Shown here piece after piece: positions 19,393 to 28,475 of a stretch of DNA of 64,000 nucleotides. The notes beneath the pieces were generated by a model, which worked only from the letters and a program-made list of their open reading frames with translations, made no database searches and was not told the origin of the DNA. Every line of letters starts with the position of its first letter. Position 1 is the first letter of the stretch. The position numbers and the translations under genes are program-made. Source of the stretch: Pectobacterium atrosepticum (lineage in GTDB: Bacteria > Pseudomonadota > Gammaproteobacteria > Enterobacterales > Enterobacteriaceae); NCBI GenBank assembly GCA_019056595.1, contig CP036163.1, positions 744,001 to 808,000 on the forward strand, in the 5' to 3' direction.

Positions 19393-20169
19393 CTACGAGG
19401 ATTTATTCTCAGCGGCATCTTCTTCCGCCTGTTCTTTAATCTCTTCATGCTGGAGCGACAGTGGGCCACACCAGCGCTGTGCTAACCAACTGGCAACGAC
19501 AACCAGCAGCCAGCTGATTAACGTCGCCACCACCAGATCCTGCGGCCAATGCATGCCAAGCACCAGACGGCTGCCCATGACGCCGTTGGCCCAGAGCATC
19601 AGGATCACTACCGTTTTATAATGCCGACGTGCCCACAGTAACCCGACGCCCAGCAGCGCCCAGGTCGCGGCAAACATGGTGTGCCCGGAAGGGAAAGCAA
19701 AACCGGTTTCAAACTGCCAGTGGCTGCGTAGCCACTGTGGAATCTGCGCTTGATCCTGCAATTGCGTTTTAACCAGCTCCGAACGTTCCTTGCGCGGCAA
19801 CGAGTAGAAATAGCTGTCATCCACCTGATGATTTTTCTCCAGCCAGACGACATAGGGACGAGATTCCTGTACCCACTCTTTAATCACCGATTTGATGCCC
19901 TGTCCAATCAGCACCGTAATCGCCATAATGACCAACAGGCCGAGAGCAGGCCTCAGACGAAAACGCAGACACCAAAGAAACCAAATGCTCAATACGATGC
20001 TGGTCAGAATGCCCCATGGCGATGTCACCGTCTCGGTGATCCAAAAGAGTACGCGCAGCCAGAGCCCGTCATACTCCGGTTGCCACTGCCAGCCGCTCAT
20101 CCAGATAATCATTGGCATAATCAGTAATAGCACAGCGCCAATGGTTGTTCGTTTGGCAATTTCGTACAT
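19393..20169 (-). CDS. pgpB: Phosphatidylglycerophosphatase B / undecaprenyl-pyrophosphate phosphatase (PAP2)
   Basis: An integral membrane lipid phosphatase of 258 residues (E. coli PgpB 254) that dephosphorylates phosphatidylglycerophosphate and also undecaprenyl pyrophosphate. The three PAP2 motifs are present: KSVIKEWVQESRP (about 88-100), PSGH (about 161-164) and SRLVLGMHWPQD (about 201-212, with the conserved Arg, His and Asp). Six hydrophobic segments flank them, and the charged C-terminus is cytoplasmic. In E. coli the neighbours are lapA and ribA; here ribA is still divergent on the right. Confidence 0.93.
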   Translation of the reverse strand: MYEIAKRTTIGAVLLLIMPMIIWMSGWQWQPEYDGLWLRVLFWITETVTSPWGILTSIVLSIWFLWCLRFRLRPALGLLVIMAITVLIGQGIKSVIKEWVQESRPYVVWLEKNHQVDDSYFYSLPRKERSELVKTQLQDQAQIPQWLRSHWQFETGFAFPSGHTMFAATWALLGVGLLWARRHYKTVVILMLWANGVMGSRLVLGMHWPQDLVVATLISWLLVVVASWLAQRWCGPLSLQHEEIKEQAEEDAAENKSS

Positions 20170-20395
20170 AATTTCTTCCCATAATTCAGTATGATGCTTT
20201 GCAACAAAACTTTCACAATTCTATCAGAAAATCCGACATGAACTGTCAGTATGGCGTAAAATAGCGCTCAGTTCTGTCAACGAACCTGAAACCAAACCGC
20301 GGTCAGGGCACATTCTAATTCAATTTTTGTGACGTTCTTAGACAGGCTTTTTTGCTGGTCAAGCGCGATAGGTCGCAGTAGGATTCGCCTCAGCA

Positions 20396-20440
20396 CTTTT
20401 TTGGACACAGCTTTTTTGGACACGGCTTTTTTGGAGAAAA
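20396..20440 (+). repeat. Three tandem 15-bp repeats in the ribA leader
   Basis: Units starting at 20396, 20411 and 20426 share CTTTTTTGGA followed by CACAG, CACGG and GAAAA. The third unit supplies the GGAG ribosome-binding site of ribA, whose ATG is at 20443. The array could encode repeated [10 protein letters not shown]-like residues if read, but is better seen as an expanded Shine-Dalgarno-like leader. Confidence 0.7.
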
Positions 20441-20442
20441 GT

Positions 20443-21036
20443 ATGCAGCTAAAACGGGTGGCGGAAGCCAAATTACCCACTCCGTGGGGCGATTTTCTGA
20501 TGGTGGGTTTTGAAGAGATCGCCACGGGTCACGATCACCTTGCACTCGTCTATGGTGATATTTCCGGTTCAGTTCCTGTACTGGCTCGCGTGCATTCCGA
20601 GTGCCTGACGGGGGATGCCCTGTTTAGCCTGCGCTGCGACTGTGGTTTCCAGCTTGAGGCTGCATTAGGCCACATCGCCGAAGAAGGTCGCGGCGTGCTG
20701 TTATACCATCGTCAGGAAGGCCGTAATATCGGGTTGCTCAATAAAATCCGCGCTTATGCGTTGCAGGATCTGGGGGCAGATACGGTAGAAGCGAATCATC
20801 AGCTTGGGTTCGCCGCCGATGAGCGCGATTTTACGCTGTGTGCAGATATGTTCAAATTGCTGGACGTTGATGAAGTTCGCCTGTTGACTAATAATCCACA
20901 GAAAGTGAAAATCCTCAACGAAGCAGGCATCAATATCGTCGAACGTGTGCCATTAATCGTCGGACGTAACCCGAAGAATGAGCACTATCTGGCAACCAAA
21001 GCCGCCAAAATGGGGCACATACTGGATATGAAATAA
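20443..21036 (+). CDS. ribA: GTP cyclohydrolase II
   Basis: First committed step of riboflavin synthesis: GTP to 2,5-diamino-6-ribosylamino-4(3H)-pyrimidinone 5'-phosphate, formate and pyrophosphate. It has 197 residues (E. coli 196). The zinc ligands are in [24 protein letters not shown] (Cys54, Cys65, Cys67 by E. coli numbering), with the GTP-binding and catalytic [26 protein letters not shown]. The frame is open from 20329, but ATG 20443 starts at the family N-terminus [16 protein letters not shown] behind GGAG; the longer version would translate the tandem repeats. Confidence 0.95.
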   Translation: MQLKRVAEAKLPTPWGDFLMVGFEEIATGHDHLALVYGDISGSVPVLARVHSECLTGDALFSLRCDCGFQLEAALGHIAEEGRGVLLYHRQEGRNIGLLNKIRAYALQDLGADTVEANHQLGFAADERDFTLCADMFKLLDVDEVRLLTNNPQKVKILNEAGINIVERVPLIVGRNPKNEHYLATKAAKMGHILDMK

Positions 21037-21078
21037 CGTTCCCACGTATCGCTTTGGGATCGCTTGCTTCAATGCCTA

Positions 21079-21107
21079 CAGCCGGTTTTTCACCGGCTGA
21101 TTTGTTT
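21079..21107 (+). terminator. Rho-independent terminator of ribA
   Basis: CAGCCGGT (21079-21086), loop TTTTC, ACCGGCTG (21092-21099), then ATTTGTTT. It lies 42 bp after the ribA stop and just before the stop of the convergent OppA-like gene. Confidence 0.75.
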
Positions 21108-21110
21108 AGA

Positions 21111-22742
21111 TTAGTGCTTGAGGATGTACATATCTTGCGTGTAATAATCGCCGCGAACATTGGGCGAAAAACCACCGATATACGTCTTAACCATCTGCGG
21201 CTGAACATAATAGTAGATGGGTAATAATGGAGTGTCGTTATCTAAAATATCCGAGGCCTGTTGATAAATTGCCTCTTTCTCACTCTTATCTTTGACCGTC
21301 AGCGCCTTTTTCAGCAACGCATCATACTGCGTATTACTAAATTTACCGTTGTTGTTGCTGTCGTTGGTTTCCAGAGTATTCAAGAACGTACTTGCTTCAT
21401 TGTAATCCCCTGTCCAAGATTGTCTGACCACTTCAAAATTACCCGTACGTACGGTATCCAGCATGGTCTTCCATTCCTGATTTTGCAGCGTCACTTCCAG
21501 ACCAAGATTTTTCTTCCACATTGAACTGGCGGCAATCGCCACGCGTAGATGCGACTCGGAAGTGTTATAAAGCAGATTGAGTTTCAGCGGGTGTTTCTCA
21601 TCAAATCCGGCCTCTTTCAACAGTTTCTTCGCCTCATCATTACGCTGCTGCTGTGTCCAGCTTGCCCACTCAGGATCTTTACGTTGAAATCCCCCTACAT
21701 TTTTGGGAATCAAACTGTAAGCGGGCGTCTGGCCCATGCCCATCACCTTTTCAGCGATGACCGCTTTATCTAAGCTGAGGTCTAAGGCGCGGCGAATGCG
21801 TGAATCGTCAAAAGGGGCTTTTCCCGTATTGAAACGATAAAAGTAGGTAGACAACAACGGCGAAACCTTCACTTCCTGAGGGTACTCTTTTTGCAGCGAC
21901 GCAAACTGAATCGGTGATAAAAGCCCTGTGATATCAATCTCGCCCGATTTATAACGATTCAATTCCGCCGCCTGCGAGCTGATCGGCAGATACGTGACTT
22001 TGTTAATCACGGTATGCGCATCATCCCAATACTGGCTATTGCGCTTACCGACGATGCGTTCGTTAACCACCCATTCGCTCAGCGTATAAGGGCCACTGCT
22101 GACGAAATTCCCAACCTGTGTCCAACTTTCTGGATGCTTTTCAATGACTGCTTTCGGTAATGGCACCAGAACATGATAAGCCGACATTTCCAGGAAATAG
22201 GAAAGCGGGTGTTCCAGCGTAACTTCAACCGTATGGCTATCCAGCGCTTTTATGCCCAACGTATCTGGCGCCTTTTTGCCAGCAATAATATCTGCCGAAT
22301 TCTTCACGTACATACTGGCGATGTAGCTGCCGTAAGGCGACAACGTTTTTGGATCGCCAAGGCGTCGCCAACTGTAAACGACATCATCCGCAGTAATCGG
22401 TGAACCATCGGACCATTTAGCATCAGGTCGCAGATGGAATGTCCACACCGTGTTGTCTTTATTATCCCAGCGCTCGGCCAGTCGCGGCTGGATAGTGCCG
22501 TCATCGCCCACGCGCACCAGATTATCGAAGAAGTCGTTGATAATATGGCCTTCTACATCGCTTTCTACCTTATGCGGATCTAACGATGCAGGCTCTGAAC
22601 CATTGCCTCGCACCAGCTCTTGTTTCTCCGCCAGCGACGTGCCAGCAGGAACCTGTGCCGCAAAAACCGATGTCATTGATCCCGCCGCACATAGTGTAAG
22701 CAGCAGCGAGTGTTTAAAACGTTTTTTGATTACAGCATTCAT
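21111..22742 (-). CDS. Periplasmic oligopeptide-binding protein (OppA paralogue)
   Basis: A 543-residue extracellular solute-binding protein of family 5, the same length as E. coli OppA and similar to it from the signal peptide to the C-terminal MYILKH. Landmarks are NGSEPASLDPHKVESD (about 49-64), DDVVYSWRRLGDPKTLSPYGSYIA, NSQYWDDAHTVINKVTYLPI and SMWKKNLGLEVTLQNQEWKTMLDTVRTGNFEV. Residues 1-25 are a signal peptide ending SVFAA. ATG 22742 has AGGAGGT and is chosen over 22913. It stands alone without permease or ATPase genes, so it probably delivers peptides to an Opp system elsewhere, or acts like MppA for murein tripeptide. Confidence 0.85.
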   Translation of the reverse strand: MNAVIKKRFKHSLLLTLCAAGSMTSVFAAQVPAGTSLAEKQELVRGNGSEPASLDPHKVESDVEGHIINDFFDNLVRVGDDGTIQPRLAERWDNKDNTVWTFHLRPDAKWSDGSPITADDVVYSWRRLGDPKTLSPYGSYIASMYVKNSADIIAGKKAPDTLGIKALDSHTVEVTLEHPLSYFLEMSAYHVLVPLPKAVIEKHPESWTQVGNFVSSGPYTLSEWVVNERIVGKRNSQYWDDAHTVINKVTYLPISSQAAELNRYKSGEIDITGLLSPIQFASLQKEYPQEVKVSPLLSTYFYRFNTGKAPFDDSRIRRALDLSLDKAVIAEKVMGMGQTPAYSLIPKNVGGFQRKDPEWASWTQQQRNDEAKKLLKEAGFDEKHPLKLNLLYNTSESHLRVAIAASSMWKKNLGLEVTLQNQEWKTMLDTVRTGNFEVVRQSWTGDYNEASTFLNTLETNDSNNNGKFSNTQYDALLKKALTVKDKSEKEAIYQQASDILDNDTPLLPIYYYVQPQMVKTYIGGFSPNVRGDYYTQDMYILKH

Positions 22743-23039
22743 ATAACCTCCTGTTATATCCCCGTCATTCTTCAAACTGCGTTGGCGTTGTCGTCGGGGC
22801 ATGGCTGGGCAATAATTTTTACTTATTCCCCATGTAGTTAGCGTCAATACAACATAACCACAATTTGCCGGAGGATACGAGAATTTCATGTGGGAAAAAG
22901 TGCGCTGGTGCACTAAGACGAATATCTCGTTCTTCGTCGCCAGAAAGGGGAACGCTATTCTGTCTGGATTAACGCTTCATTTTTAACGGTCACTAGTCCA
23001 AGCTATAAACCTACCTGACTGTAACAAATGGAGATTGTT

Positions 23040-23570
23040 ATGGATGATCAAAAAGAAGGAAGTTTGCGACTGCTTACGTCTGGTGAAATAAGGCTGGCTA
23101 AATCTATTTTTGGCGACTCTGTTCACTATCACAAAGTCTGGATTCATCACGACAGTTACCTTCCATTCAGCCTTCAAGATAAAAATACGGCGATGAGCCC
23201 GAATGGTGAACTGTACTTTCGGGCATGGTATAGCGACGATTTCTCCCTCACGAGTATGTCCAGCCAACACCTATTTATTCATGAAATGAGCCATGTCTGG
23301 CAGCGTGAGCGAGGTATGAATGTCATATTTAGAGGTTTAGTAAGCTGGGCTGTCAGTTATCGCTACCAGTTTGGTAACCGCACATTACGATCCTACTCAA
23401 TGGAACAACAGGCACAGATAATCGCTGACTATTTCATTTTAAAAACTTACGGTCATCAAGCGTGGAAAATGTTGAGAACGCGAGGAGATGTTACCCTTGA
23501 TGGCGATACTTCTGAGGCTGTAATACGTCAACACTATCAAAAAACCATGCAATTCTTTCCCTGGAATTAA
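23040..23570 (+). CDS. Small HExxH metalloprotease-like protein, candidate T6SS effector
   Basis: A 176-residue protein without signal peptide. The central HEMSHVWQRERG motif (about residues 80-91) is a zincin HExxH site; EQQAQIIADYF about 45 residues later could supply the third ligand or a helper acidic residue. Similar small HEMxHVWQ proteins are usually annotated 'Vgr-related' or 'type IV secretion protein Rhs' in enterobacteria (from memory). ATG 23040 has GGAG 6 bp upstream; the ATG at 23028 has no site. The stop is 2 bp from the next gene, a probable immunity lipoprotein. The pair looks more AT-rich than its neighbours and interrupts the ribA-acnA backbone. A toxin role is inference. 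Confidence 0.6.
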   Translation: MDDQKEGSLRLLTSGEIRLAKSIFGDSVHYHKVWIHHDSYLPFSLQDKNTAMSPNGELYFRAWYSDDFSLTSMSSQHLFIHEMSHVWQRERGMNVIFRGLVSWAVSYRYQFGNRTLRSYSMEQQAQIIADYFILKTYGHQAWKMLRTRGDVTLDGDTSEAVIRQHYQKTMQFFPWN

Positions 23571-23572
23571 CG

Positions 23573-24004
23573 ATGACATTTATTGCAAGATTGCCTGCAT
23601 ATTTGCTTTTATTTAGCGCCTTTATTCTTGTTGGCTGCCCCGGTTCAGGTGACCGATTGCAGCCAGATGAATTGACATCTGTCAGGCAAGTTAAAGGTGA
23701 TATCTGTTTTTCAGTTAATAAACCTGTGGATTACCAACCCACTCTTATTGTGATTAGTACAAGGCTCGCGCCACCACAGGAATGGGTGCTGTATGAAAAT
23801 CCCAGAGTTATCGTTACACAGGGAGAATTGTGTATTCCCCCTTCCTTTTACCGCTTTTTAGACGACAGGACATATGTCGTCAGGTATATCCTGCAATCGA
23901 AAAAGCACAGTGATTTGCGAAGAAGCGTCGTGTCTGCGATAGCGATTACCAACGGTAGTGTTCGGAGCGAACCGCTTAGGGAAGATGAAGCCGCTTATTA
24001 TTGA
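23573..24004 (+). CDS. Lipoprotein, putative T6SS immunity protein
   Basis: A 143-residue lipoprotein. The signal peptide ends in the lipobox LVGC (Cys at about 22), followed by PGSGDRLQPDEL. I recall this pattern, together with the later LCIPPSFYRF block, from small enterobacterial lipoproteins labelled putative T6SS immunity periplasmic lipoprotein. The mature part is predicted to be a periplasmic beta-rich domain with two cysteines (DICFSV, ELCIPP). It begins 2 bp after the HExxH gene, so the two are co-translated, as expected for an effector and its immunity protein. Function is inference from family and context. Confidence 0.6.
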   Translation: MTFIARLPAYLLLFSAFILVGCPGSGDRLQPDELTSVRQVKGDICFSVNKPVDYQPTLIVISTRLAPPQEWVLYENPRVIVTQGELCIPPSFYRFLDDRTYVVRYILQSKKHSDLRRSVVSAIAITNGSVRSEPLREDEAAYY

Positions 24005-24054
24005 TGTCCGATTTTTCAGGCATATAGACAAGAGATATCGAACGATAGACGAAG

Positions 24055-24083
24055 CACCACGAGCAGATTTTCTGCTCGTGGTG
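24055..24083. terminator. Perfect 13-bp hairpin between the lipoprotein gene and acnA
   Basis: CACCACGAGCAGA (24055-24067), loop TTT, TCTGCTCGTGGTG (24071-24083). It lies 50 bp after the lipoprotein stop and 14 bp after the end of acnA on the other strand. There is no T tract on either strand, but the stem is very stable; likely a shared terminator or 3'-end protector. Confidence 0.6.
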
Positions 24084-24096
24084 GCTGCATATAAAA

Positions 24097-26769
24097 TTAC
24101 AACATATTACGGATAACGTAATGAAGGATGCCGTCGTTCTGGTAATAGGTCAGTTCATTACGGGTGTCGATACGGCAGCGGGTGTTGATCACCTGCGTAT
24201 TACCATCAGCATCAGTGATATTTACCTCAACCGTGGCGCCAGGTGCCAGTTGATTTAATCCCGTAATCGAAATCTGCTCATCCCCGGTTAATTGCAGCGT
24301 TTTACGCGTCACACCGTCGGGAAATTCCAGCGGCAGAATCCCCATCCCAATCAGGTTAGAGCGGTGAATACGCTCGAACGATTCGGCGATCACCACGCGA
24401 ACACCCAGCAAACGTGGGCCTTTCGCGGCCCAGTCTCGGCTAGAACCCGAACCGTACTCTTTCCCAGCAAACAGCGCCAGTGAGACACCTTCTTCCTTGT
24501 AGCGCATTGCCGCGTCATAGATCGTCATCTCATTCTGCGACGGAATGTGACGGGTATAACCGCCCTCTTTACCCGGCACCATTTCATTACGGATACGGAT
24601 GTTGGCAAACGTCCCGCGCATCATCACTTCGTGGTTGCCCCGCCGTGAACCGTAAGAGTTGAACTCCGTGGTTTCAACGCCGCGTTCCAGCAAATATTTC
24701 CCTGCAGGGCTATCACGCTTGATGTTGCCTGCTGGCGAGATGTGGTCGGTTGTAACCGAATCGCCCAGCATCGCCAGAATGCGCGCCTTGTGGATATCCT
24801 GAACCGGCTCCGGTTCTTTCCCCATATCCAGAAAGAAAGGCGTCTGGCGAATATAGGTCGATTCTTCCGGCCACTGATAGGTAGGATTATCGTCGACCTC
24901 GATATCTTGCCACTCCTGCGTACCTTCAAACACTGCGGCATATTGTTTGTGGAACATGCCAGCGTTGACATTCAATACCGCGTCCGCCACCGCTTTCGTC
25001 GAGGGCCAGATGTCTTTCAGATAAACGGCTTTTCCGTCACGATCTTCACCCAGCGGTTGTTGCGTCAGATCGACATTCATATTTCCCGCCAGCGCGTAGG
25101 CGACCACCAGCGGCGGTGACGCCAGCCAGTTAGTCTTCACCAGCGGATGAATACGGCCTTCAAAGTTACGGTTACCTGACAACACGGCGCCGACCGTCAA
25201 GTCGCCTTCTTTTATCGCGGCTTCAATCGCATCCGGCAGCGGGCCGGAGTTACCGATACAGGTGGTACAGCCGTACCCCACCAGATTGAACCCCAACTCG
25301 TCGAGGTATGGCGTTAATTCCGCTTTAGCATAGTAATCCGTGACGACCCGTGAGCCCGGTGCCAACGAGGTTTTGACCCACGGCTTGGTTTTAAGACCAC
25401 GCTCTACGGCATTTTTTGCCAGTAGCCCAGCCGTCATCAGCACGCTAGGGTTGGAGGTATTAGTACAAGAGGTGATCGCCGCGATCACGACCGCCCCCTG
25501 ATGCAAGCGATGCGTCTCACCTTCCAACGTGAACTCTTCATAGTCAGAGCGGTTCTTCACCGAGCTGACATCCAGTTCCCGGCTGGCTTTAAAGGCTTCC
25601 GGCACACCCGCTAAAGGCACGCGATCCTGTGGGCGTTTCGGCCCTGCCAGACTGGTTTCCACCGTTGCCAAATCCAGCGCTAGCTGGCTGGTGAATACCG
25701 GCTCATCTCCAGCATTGCGCCACAGCCCCTGTTGCTTACTGTAGGCTTCCACCAGTGCAATCTGTTCTTCGGCGCGGTTGGTCAACCGCATGTAATCCAG
25801 CGTGATGTGATCGATAGGGAAAAAGCCACAGGTTGCACCATATTCCGGTGCCATGTTGGCGATAGTCGCGCGATCTGCCAACGGTAGAGAATCCAGCCCA
25901 TCACCGTAAAATTCCACAAATTTGCCGACAACGCCGTGTTTACGCAGCATCTGCGTTACCGTCAGAACCAAATCGGTTGCCGTGATCCCTTCTTGCATTT
26001 TGCCGCTTAATTTGACGCCAACCACATCGGGAATCAGCATCGAAACAGGTTGCCCCAACATCGCGGCTTCTGCTTCTATCCCACCGACACCCCAGCCGAG
26101 CACGCCCAAACCGTTAATCATGGTGGTGTGCGAATCGGTTCCTACCAGCGTATCAGGGTAGGCAAACTGTTTGTCGCCCTGTTTTTCGTACCAGATGGCC
26201 TTGGCGAGATACTCCAGATTCACCTGATGGCAGATCCCGGTTCCCGGCGGCACGACGCTGAAGTGGCTAAAGGCATTTTGTCCCCAGCGCAAAAACTCAT
26301 AACGTTCACGGTTACGCGCCATTTCCAACTGCGTGTTATCCGCTAGCGCCTGACGATCGCCGAAGTGATCAACCGTAACCGAGTGGTCAATAACCAGATC
26401 GACCGGCGACAGCGGGTTGACCTTATTAACATCGCCGCCCAACCGTTTCACCGCTGCACGCATCGCCGCCAGATCGACCACGGCGGGCACGCCGGTAAAG
26501 TCCTGCATCAGTACGCGCGCTGGCCGATAGGCGATTTCCCGATCGGCGTGACCGATTTTCAGCCAGTCCACGACCGCCTGAAGATCGTCCTGCTCGACCG
26601 TGTCGCCGTCCTGATGACGCAATAAATTTTCCAGCAATACCTTGAGTGACTTCGGTAATTTATCGATATTGCCAAGCGTTTTCGCCGCCTTCGGCAGGCT
26701 GTAGTAATGGTAAATCTGCTGTCGAACCGTCAGTGTGTCCAGACAAGTGTCGCGAAGGTGTGATGACAT
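24097..26769 (-). CDS. acnA: Aconitate hydratase A
   Basis: The stress- and stationary-phase aconitase interconverting citrate and isocitrate through cis-aconitate with a [4Fe-4S] cluster; its apo-form can bind RNA like eukaryotic IRP1. It has 890 residues (E. coli AcnA 891). Cluster cysteines are visible in AAITSCTNTSNPS (about 430-442) and GYGCTTCIGNSGPLP (about 500-514). The swivel domain is at the C-terminus (SRDWAAKGPRLLGVRVVIAESFERIHRSNLIGMGILPLEF). ATG 26769 has GGGAGG upstream; the four extra residues from 26781 are unlikely. An ERIC element starts 22 bp upstream of the gene. Confidence 0.96.
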   Translation of the reverse strand: MSSHLRDTCLDTLTVRQQIYHYYSLPKAAKTLGNIDKLPKSLKVLLENLLRHQDGDTVEQDDLQAVVDWLKIGHADREIAYRPARVLMQDFTGVPAVVDLAAMRAAVKRLGGDVNKVNPLSPVDLVIDHSVTVDHFGDRQALADNTQLEMARNRERYEFLRWGQNAFSHFSVVPPGTGICHQVNLEYLAKAIWYEKQGDKQFAYPDTLVGTDSHTTMINGLGVLGWGVGGIEAEAAMLGQPVSMLIPDVVGVKLSGKMQEGITATDLVLTVTQMLRKHGVVGKFVEFYGDGLDSLPLADRATIANMAPEYGATCGFFPIDHITLDYMRLTNRAEEQIALVEAYSKQQGLWRNAGDEPVFTSQLALDLATVETSLAGPKRPQDRVPLAGVPEAFKASRELDVSSVKNRSDYEEFTLEGETHRLHQGAVVIAAITSCTNTSNPSVLMTAGLLAKNAVERGLKTKPWVKTSLAPGSRVVTDYYAKAELTPYLDELGFNLVGYGCTTCIGNSGPLPDAIEAAIKEGDLTVGAVLSGNRNFEGRIHPLVKTNWLASPPLVVAYALAGNMNVDLTQQPLGEDRDGKAVYLKDIWPSTKAVADAVLNVNAGMFHKQYAAVFEGTQEWQDIEVDDNPTYQWPEESTYIRQTPFFLDMGKEPEPVQDIHKARILAMLGDSVTTDHISPAGNIKRDSPAGKYLLERGVETTEFNSYGSRRGNHEVMMRGTFANIRIRNEMVPGKEGGYTRHIPSQNEMTIYDAAMRYKEEGVSLALFAGKEYGSGSSRDWAAKGPRLLGVRVVIAESFERIHRSNLIGMGILPLEFPDGVTRKTLQLTGDEQISITGLNQLAPGATVEVNITDADGNTQVINTRCRIDTRNELTYYQNDGILHYVIRNML

Positions 26770-26791
26770 GCTTCCTCCCAAATTAACTTGC

Positions 26792-26918
<127 letters not shown>

Positions 26919-27140
26919 TTCGTTATTCTGCATCGGGCGATCAATGAATAACCAGCCTGAGCTTGCGGTCTTATTTAAAGATAACACAAACAAAAAATAA
27001 CGTTTTTGCAACAATGCCATATGAACGCAGCGATAGCCGTCAGCTATTAAAAAAAGATAAGCCGGAGTAAACACGAAGGGGATGAAAAACAACAACGTCA
27101 ACGAGCAGAGAATACTGAAGACAATAGGGAGACAATAATC

Positions 27141-27162
27141 GAGAAAGCGGCCCGAAGGCCGC
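27141..27162 (-). terminator. Rho-independent terminator of the DAACS symporter gene
   Basis: On the minus strand GCGGCC, tetraloop TTCG, GGCCGC (27062-relative positions 27147-27162 on the plus strand), followed by TTTCTC. The stable UUCG tetraloop and T-rich tail lie 30 bp after the stop codon of the symporter gene. Confidence 0.75.
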
Positions 27163-27191
27163 CTGTTTCAGCGTATTAATCTGACGATAAT

Positions 27192-28475
27192 TTAGATATT
27201 CCCGGTTGCCATCACAGGGACTTCTTCGTCGGAATGGTCATGGTTTTGCTCCAGTTTGGCAACAACGGCTGTCGCCATGCCGTTACCAATCACATTGGTC
27301 GCCGTGCGGCCCATATCCAGGAACTGATCGATACCAATAATCAGCAAAATACCTGCCTCGGGTAAGCCGAACATCGGCAATGTGGCTGCCACCACCACGA
27401 CCGCTGCGCGAGCTACCCCCGCCATGCCTTTACTCGTGATCATCAGTGTCAGCAGAATCAAAGTCTGTTGCGTCAAACTTAGGTGAATATTGTATGCTTG
27501 CGCAATAAACAGAATGGCAAAAGCCTGATAAATCATGGACCCGACAAGGTTAAAAGAGTACCCCAATGGGAGTACGAAGCTGGTGATTTTTTTAGGAACA
27601 CCGAATTCGCTCAGTGCCTCCATCGTTTTCGGATAGGCCGCTTCGCTACTTGCCGTAGCAAATGCCAGCATACTGGGCTCCCGCAGCAGTTTGAGCAGTC
27701 CCCAGGTTGCTTTCTTACCCAGGAACAATGCACCCGCACCGAACATCAGCCCCCATAACAGCGCCAATCCAAGGTAGAATTCACCAATGACTTTGCCAAA
27801 GTCGAGAAGAAGCCCCAGGCCTTCGGTCGTAATAGAAGACGCTAATGAGGAAAATACCGCCAAAGGTGCTAATCGCATGACATAATCCGTCACCCGAAAC
27901 ATCACTTTCGCCAGTTCTTCTATCATCGACTCCATCGTGACGGCATGTTTATTTTGACCTTTCACAAAAGCCAGTGCGGAACCGAAAAACATGGAGAAAA
28001 CGAGGATTTGCAATATTTCGTTATTCGCCATCGCTTCGACGATGCTGCGTGGAAATATATGGGCAATAAAGCTTTTCAGTGTAAATCCGCCGGTACTCAC
28101 GCCGGTATCTACCTGTATTGGCGTGCTTGGGATGGCGAGATTCATTCCGACGCCGGGTTCGAAGATATTGGCTAACAGCATGCCAATAAAAAGGGAAACC
28201 AGCGAAGAACAAATAAACCACACCATGGCTTTCAGCCCTATTCGGCCGACGGAAGAAGAGTTCCCCATGCTAGCAAGGCCAGAGACCAATGTTGCGAATA
28301 CCAATGGCGCAATGATCATTTTTATCAGACGAAGAAAAACATCGGTCACTAAATTAAAGTAGGACACCACCTCTTTTGCTTCTTTTGCAGTCAATAGAGA
28401 ATGACAAACCCCGCCGACAATAATCCCGAGAATAATAGCCAAGGCTATAAAAAATAATAACCTGTTCTTTTTCAT
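27192..28475 (-). CDS. Dicarboxylate/amino acid:cation symporter (DAACS family)
   Basis: A 427-residue secondary transporter of the GltP/DctA family with eight transmembrane helices and two re-entrant hairpins. HP1 carries SSEAAYPK in place of the serine-rich motif, and TM8 carries GIDQFLDMGRTATNVIGNG. By alignment with archaeal GltPh (from memory), the Asp and Arg that contact the amino acid substrate are present, whereas DctA has Ser at the Asp position, suggesting an acidic amino acid substrate. The TM7 sodium motif N-M-D-G-T reads NLVGS here, so the usual Asp is Val. ATG 28475 has GAGG upstream and begins the hydrophobic part; 28508 gives an unlikely 11-residue extension. No partner genes adjoin it. 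Confidence 0.85.
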   Translation of the reverse strand: MKKNRLLFFIALAIILGIIVGGVCHSLLTAKEAKEVVSYFNLVTDVFLRLIKMIIAPLVFATLVSGLASMGNSSSVGRIGLKAMVWFICSSLVSLFIGMLLANIFEPGVGMNLAIPSTPIQVDTGVSTGGFTLKSFIAHIFPRSIVEAMANNEILQILVFSMFFGSALAFVKGQNKHAVTMESMIEELAKVMFRVTDYVMRLAPLAVFSSLASSITTEGLGLLLDFGKVIGEFYLGLALLWGLMFGAGALFLGKKATWGLLKLLREPSMLAFATASSEAAYPKTMEALSEFGVPKKITSFVLPLGYSFNLVGSMIYQAFAILFIAQAYNIHLSLTQQTLILLTLMITSKGMAGVARAAVVVVAATLPMFGLPEAGILLIIGIDQFLDMGRTATNVIGNGMATAVVAKLEQNHDHSDEEVPVMATGNI

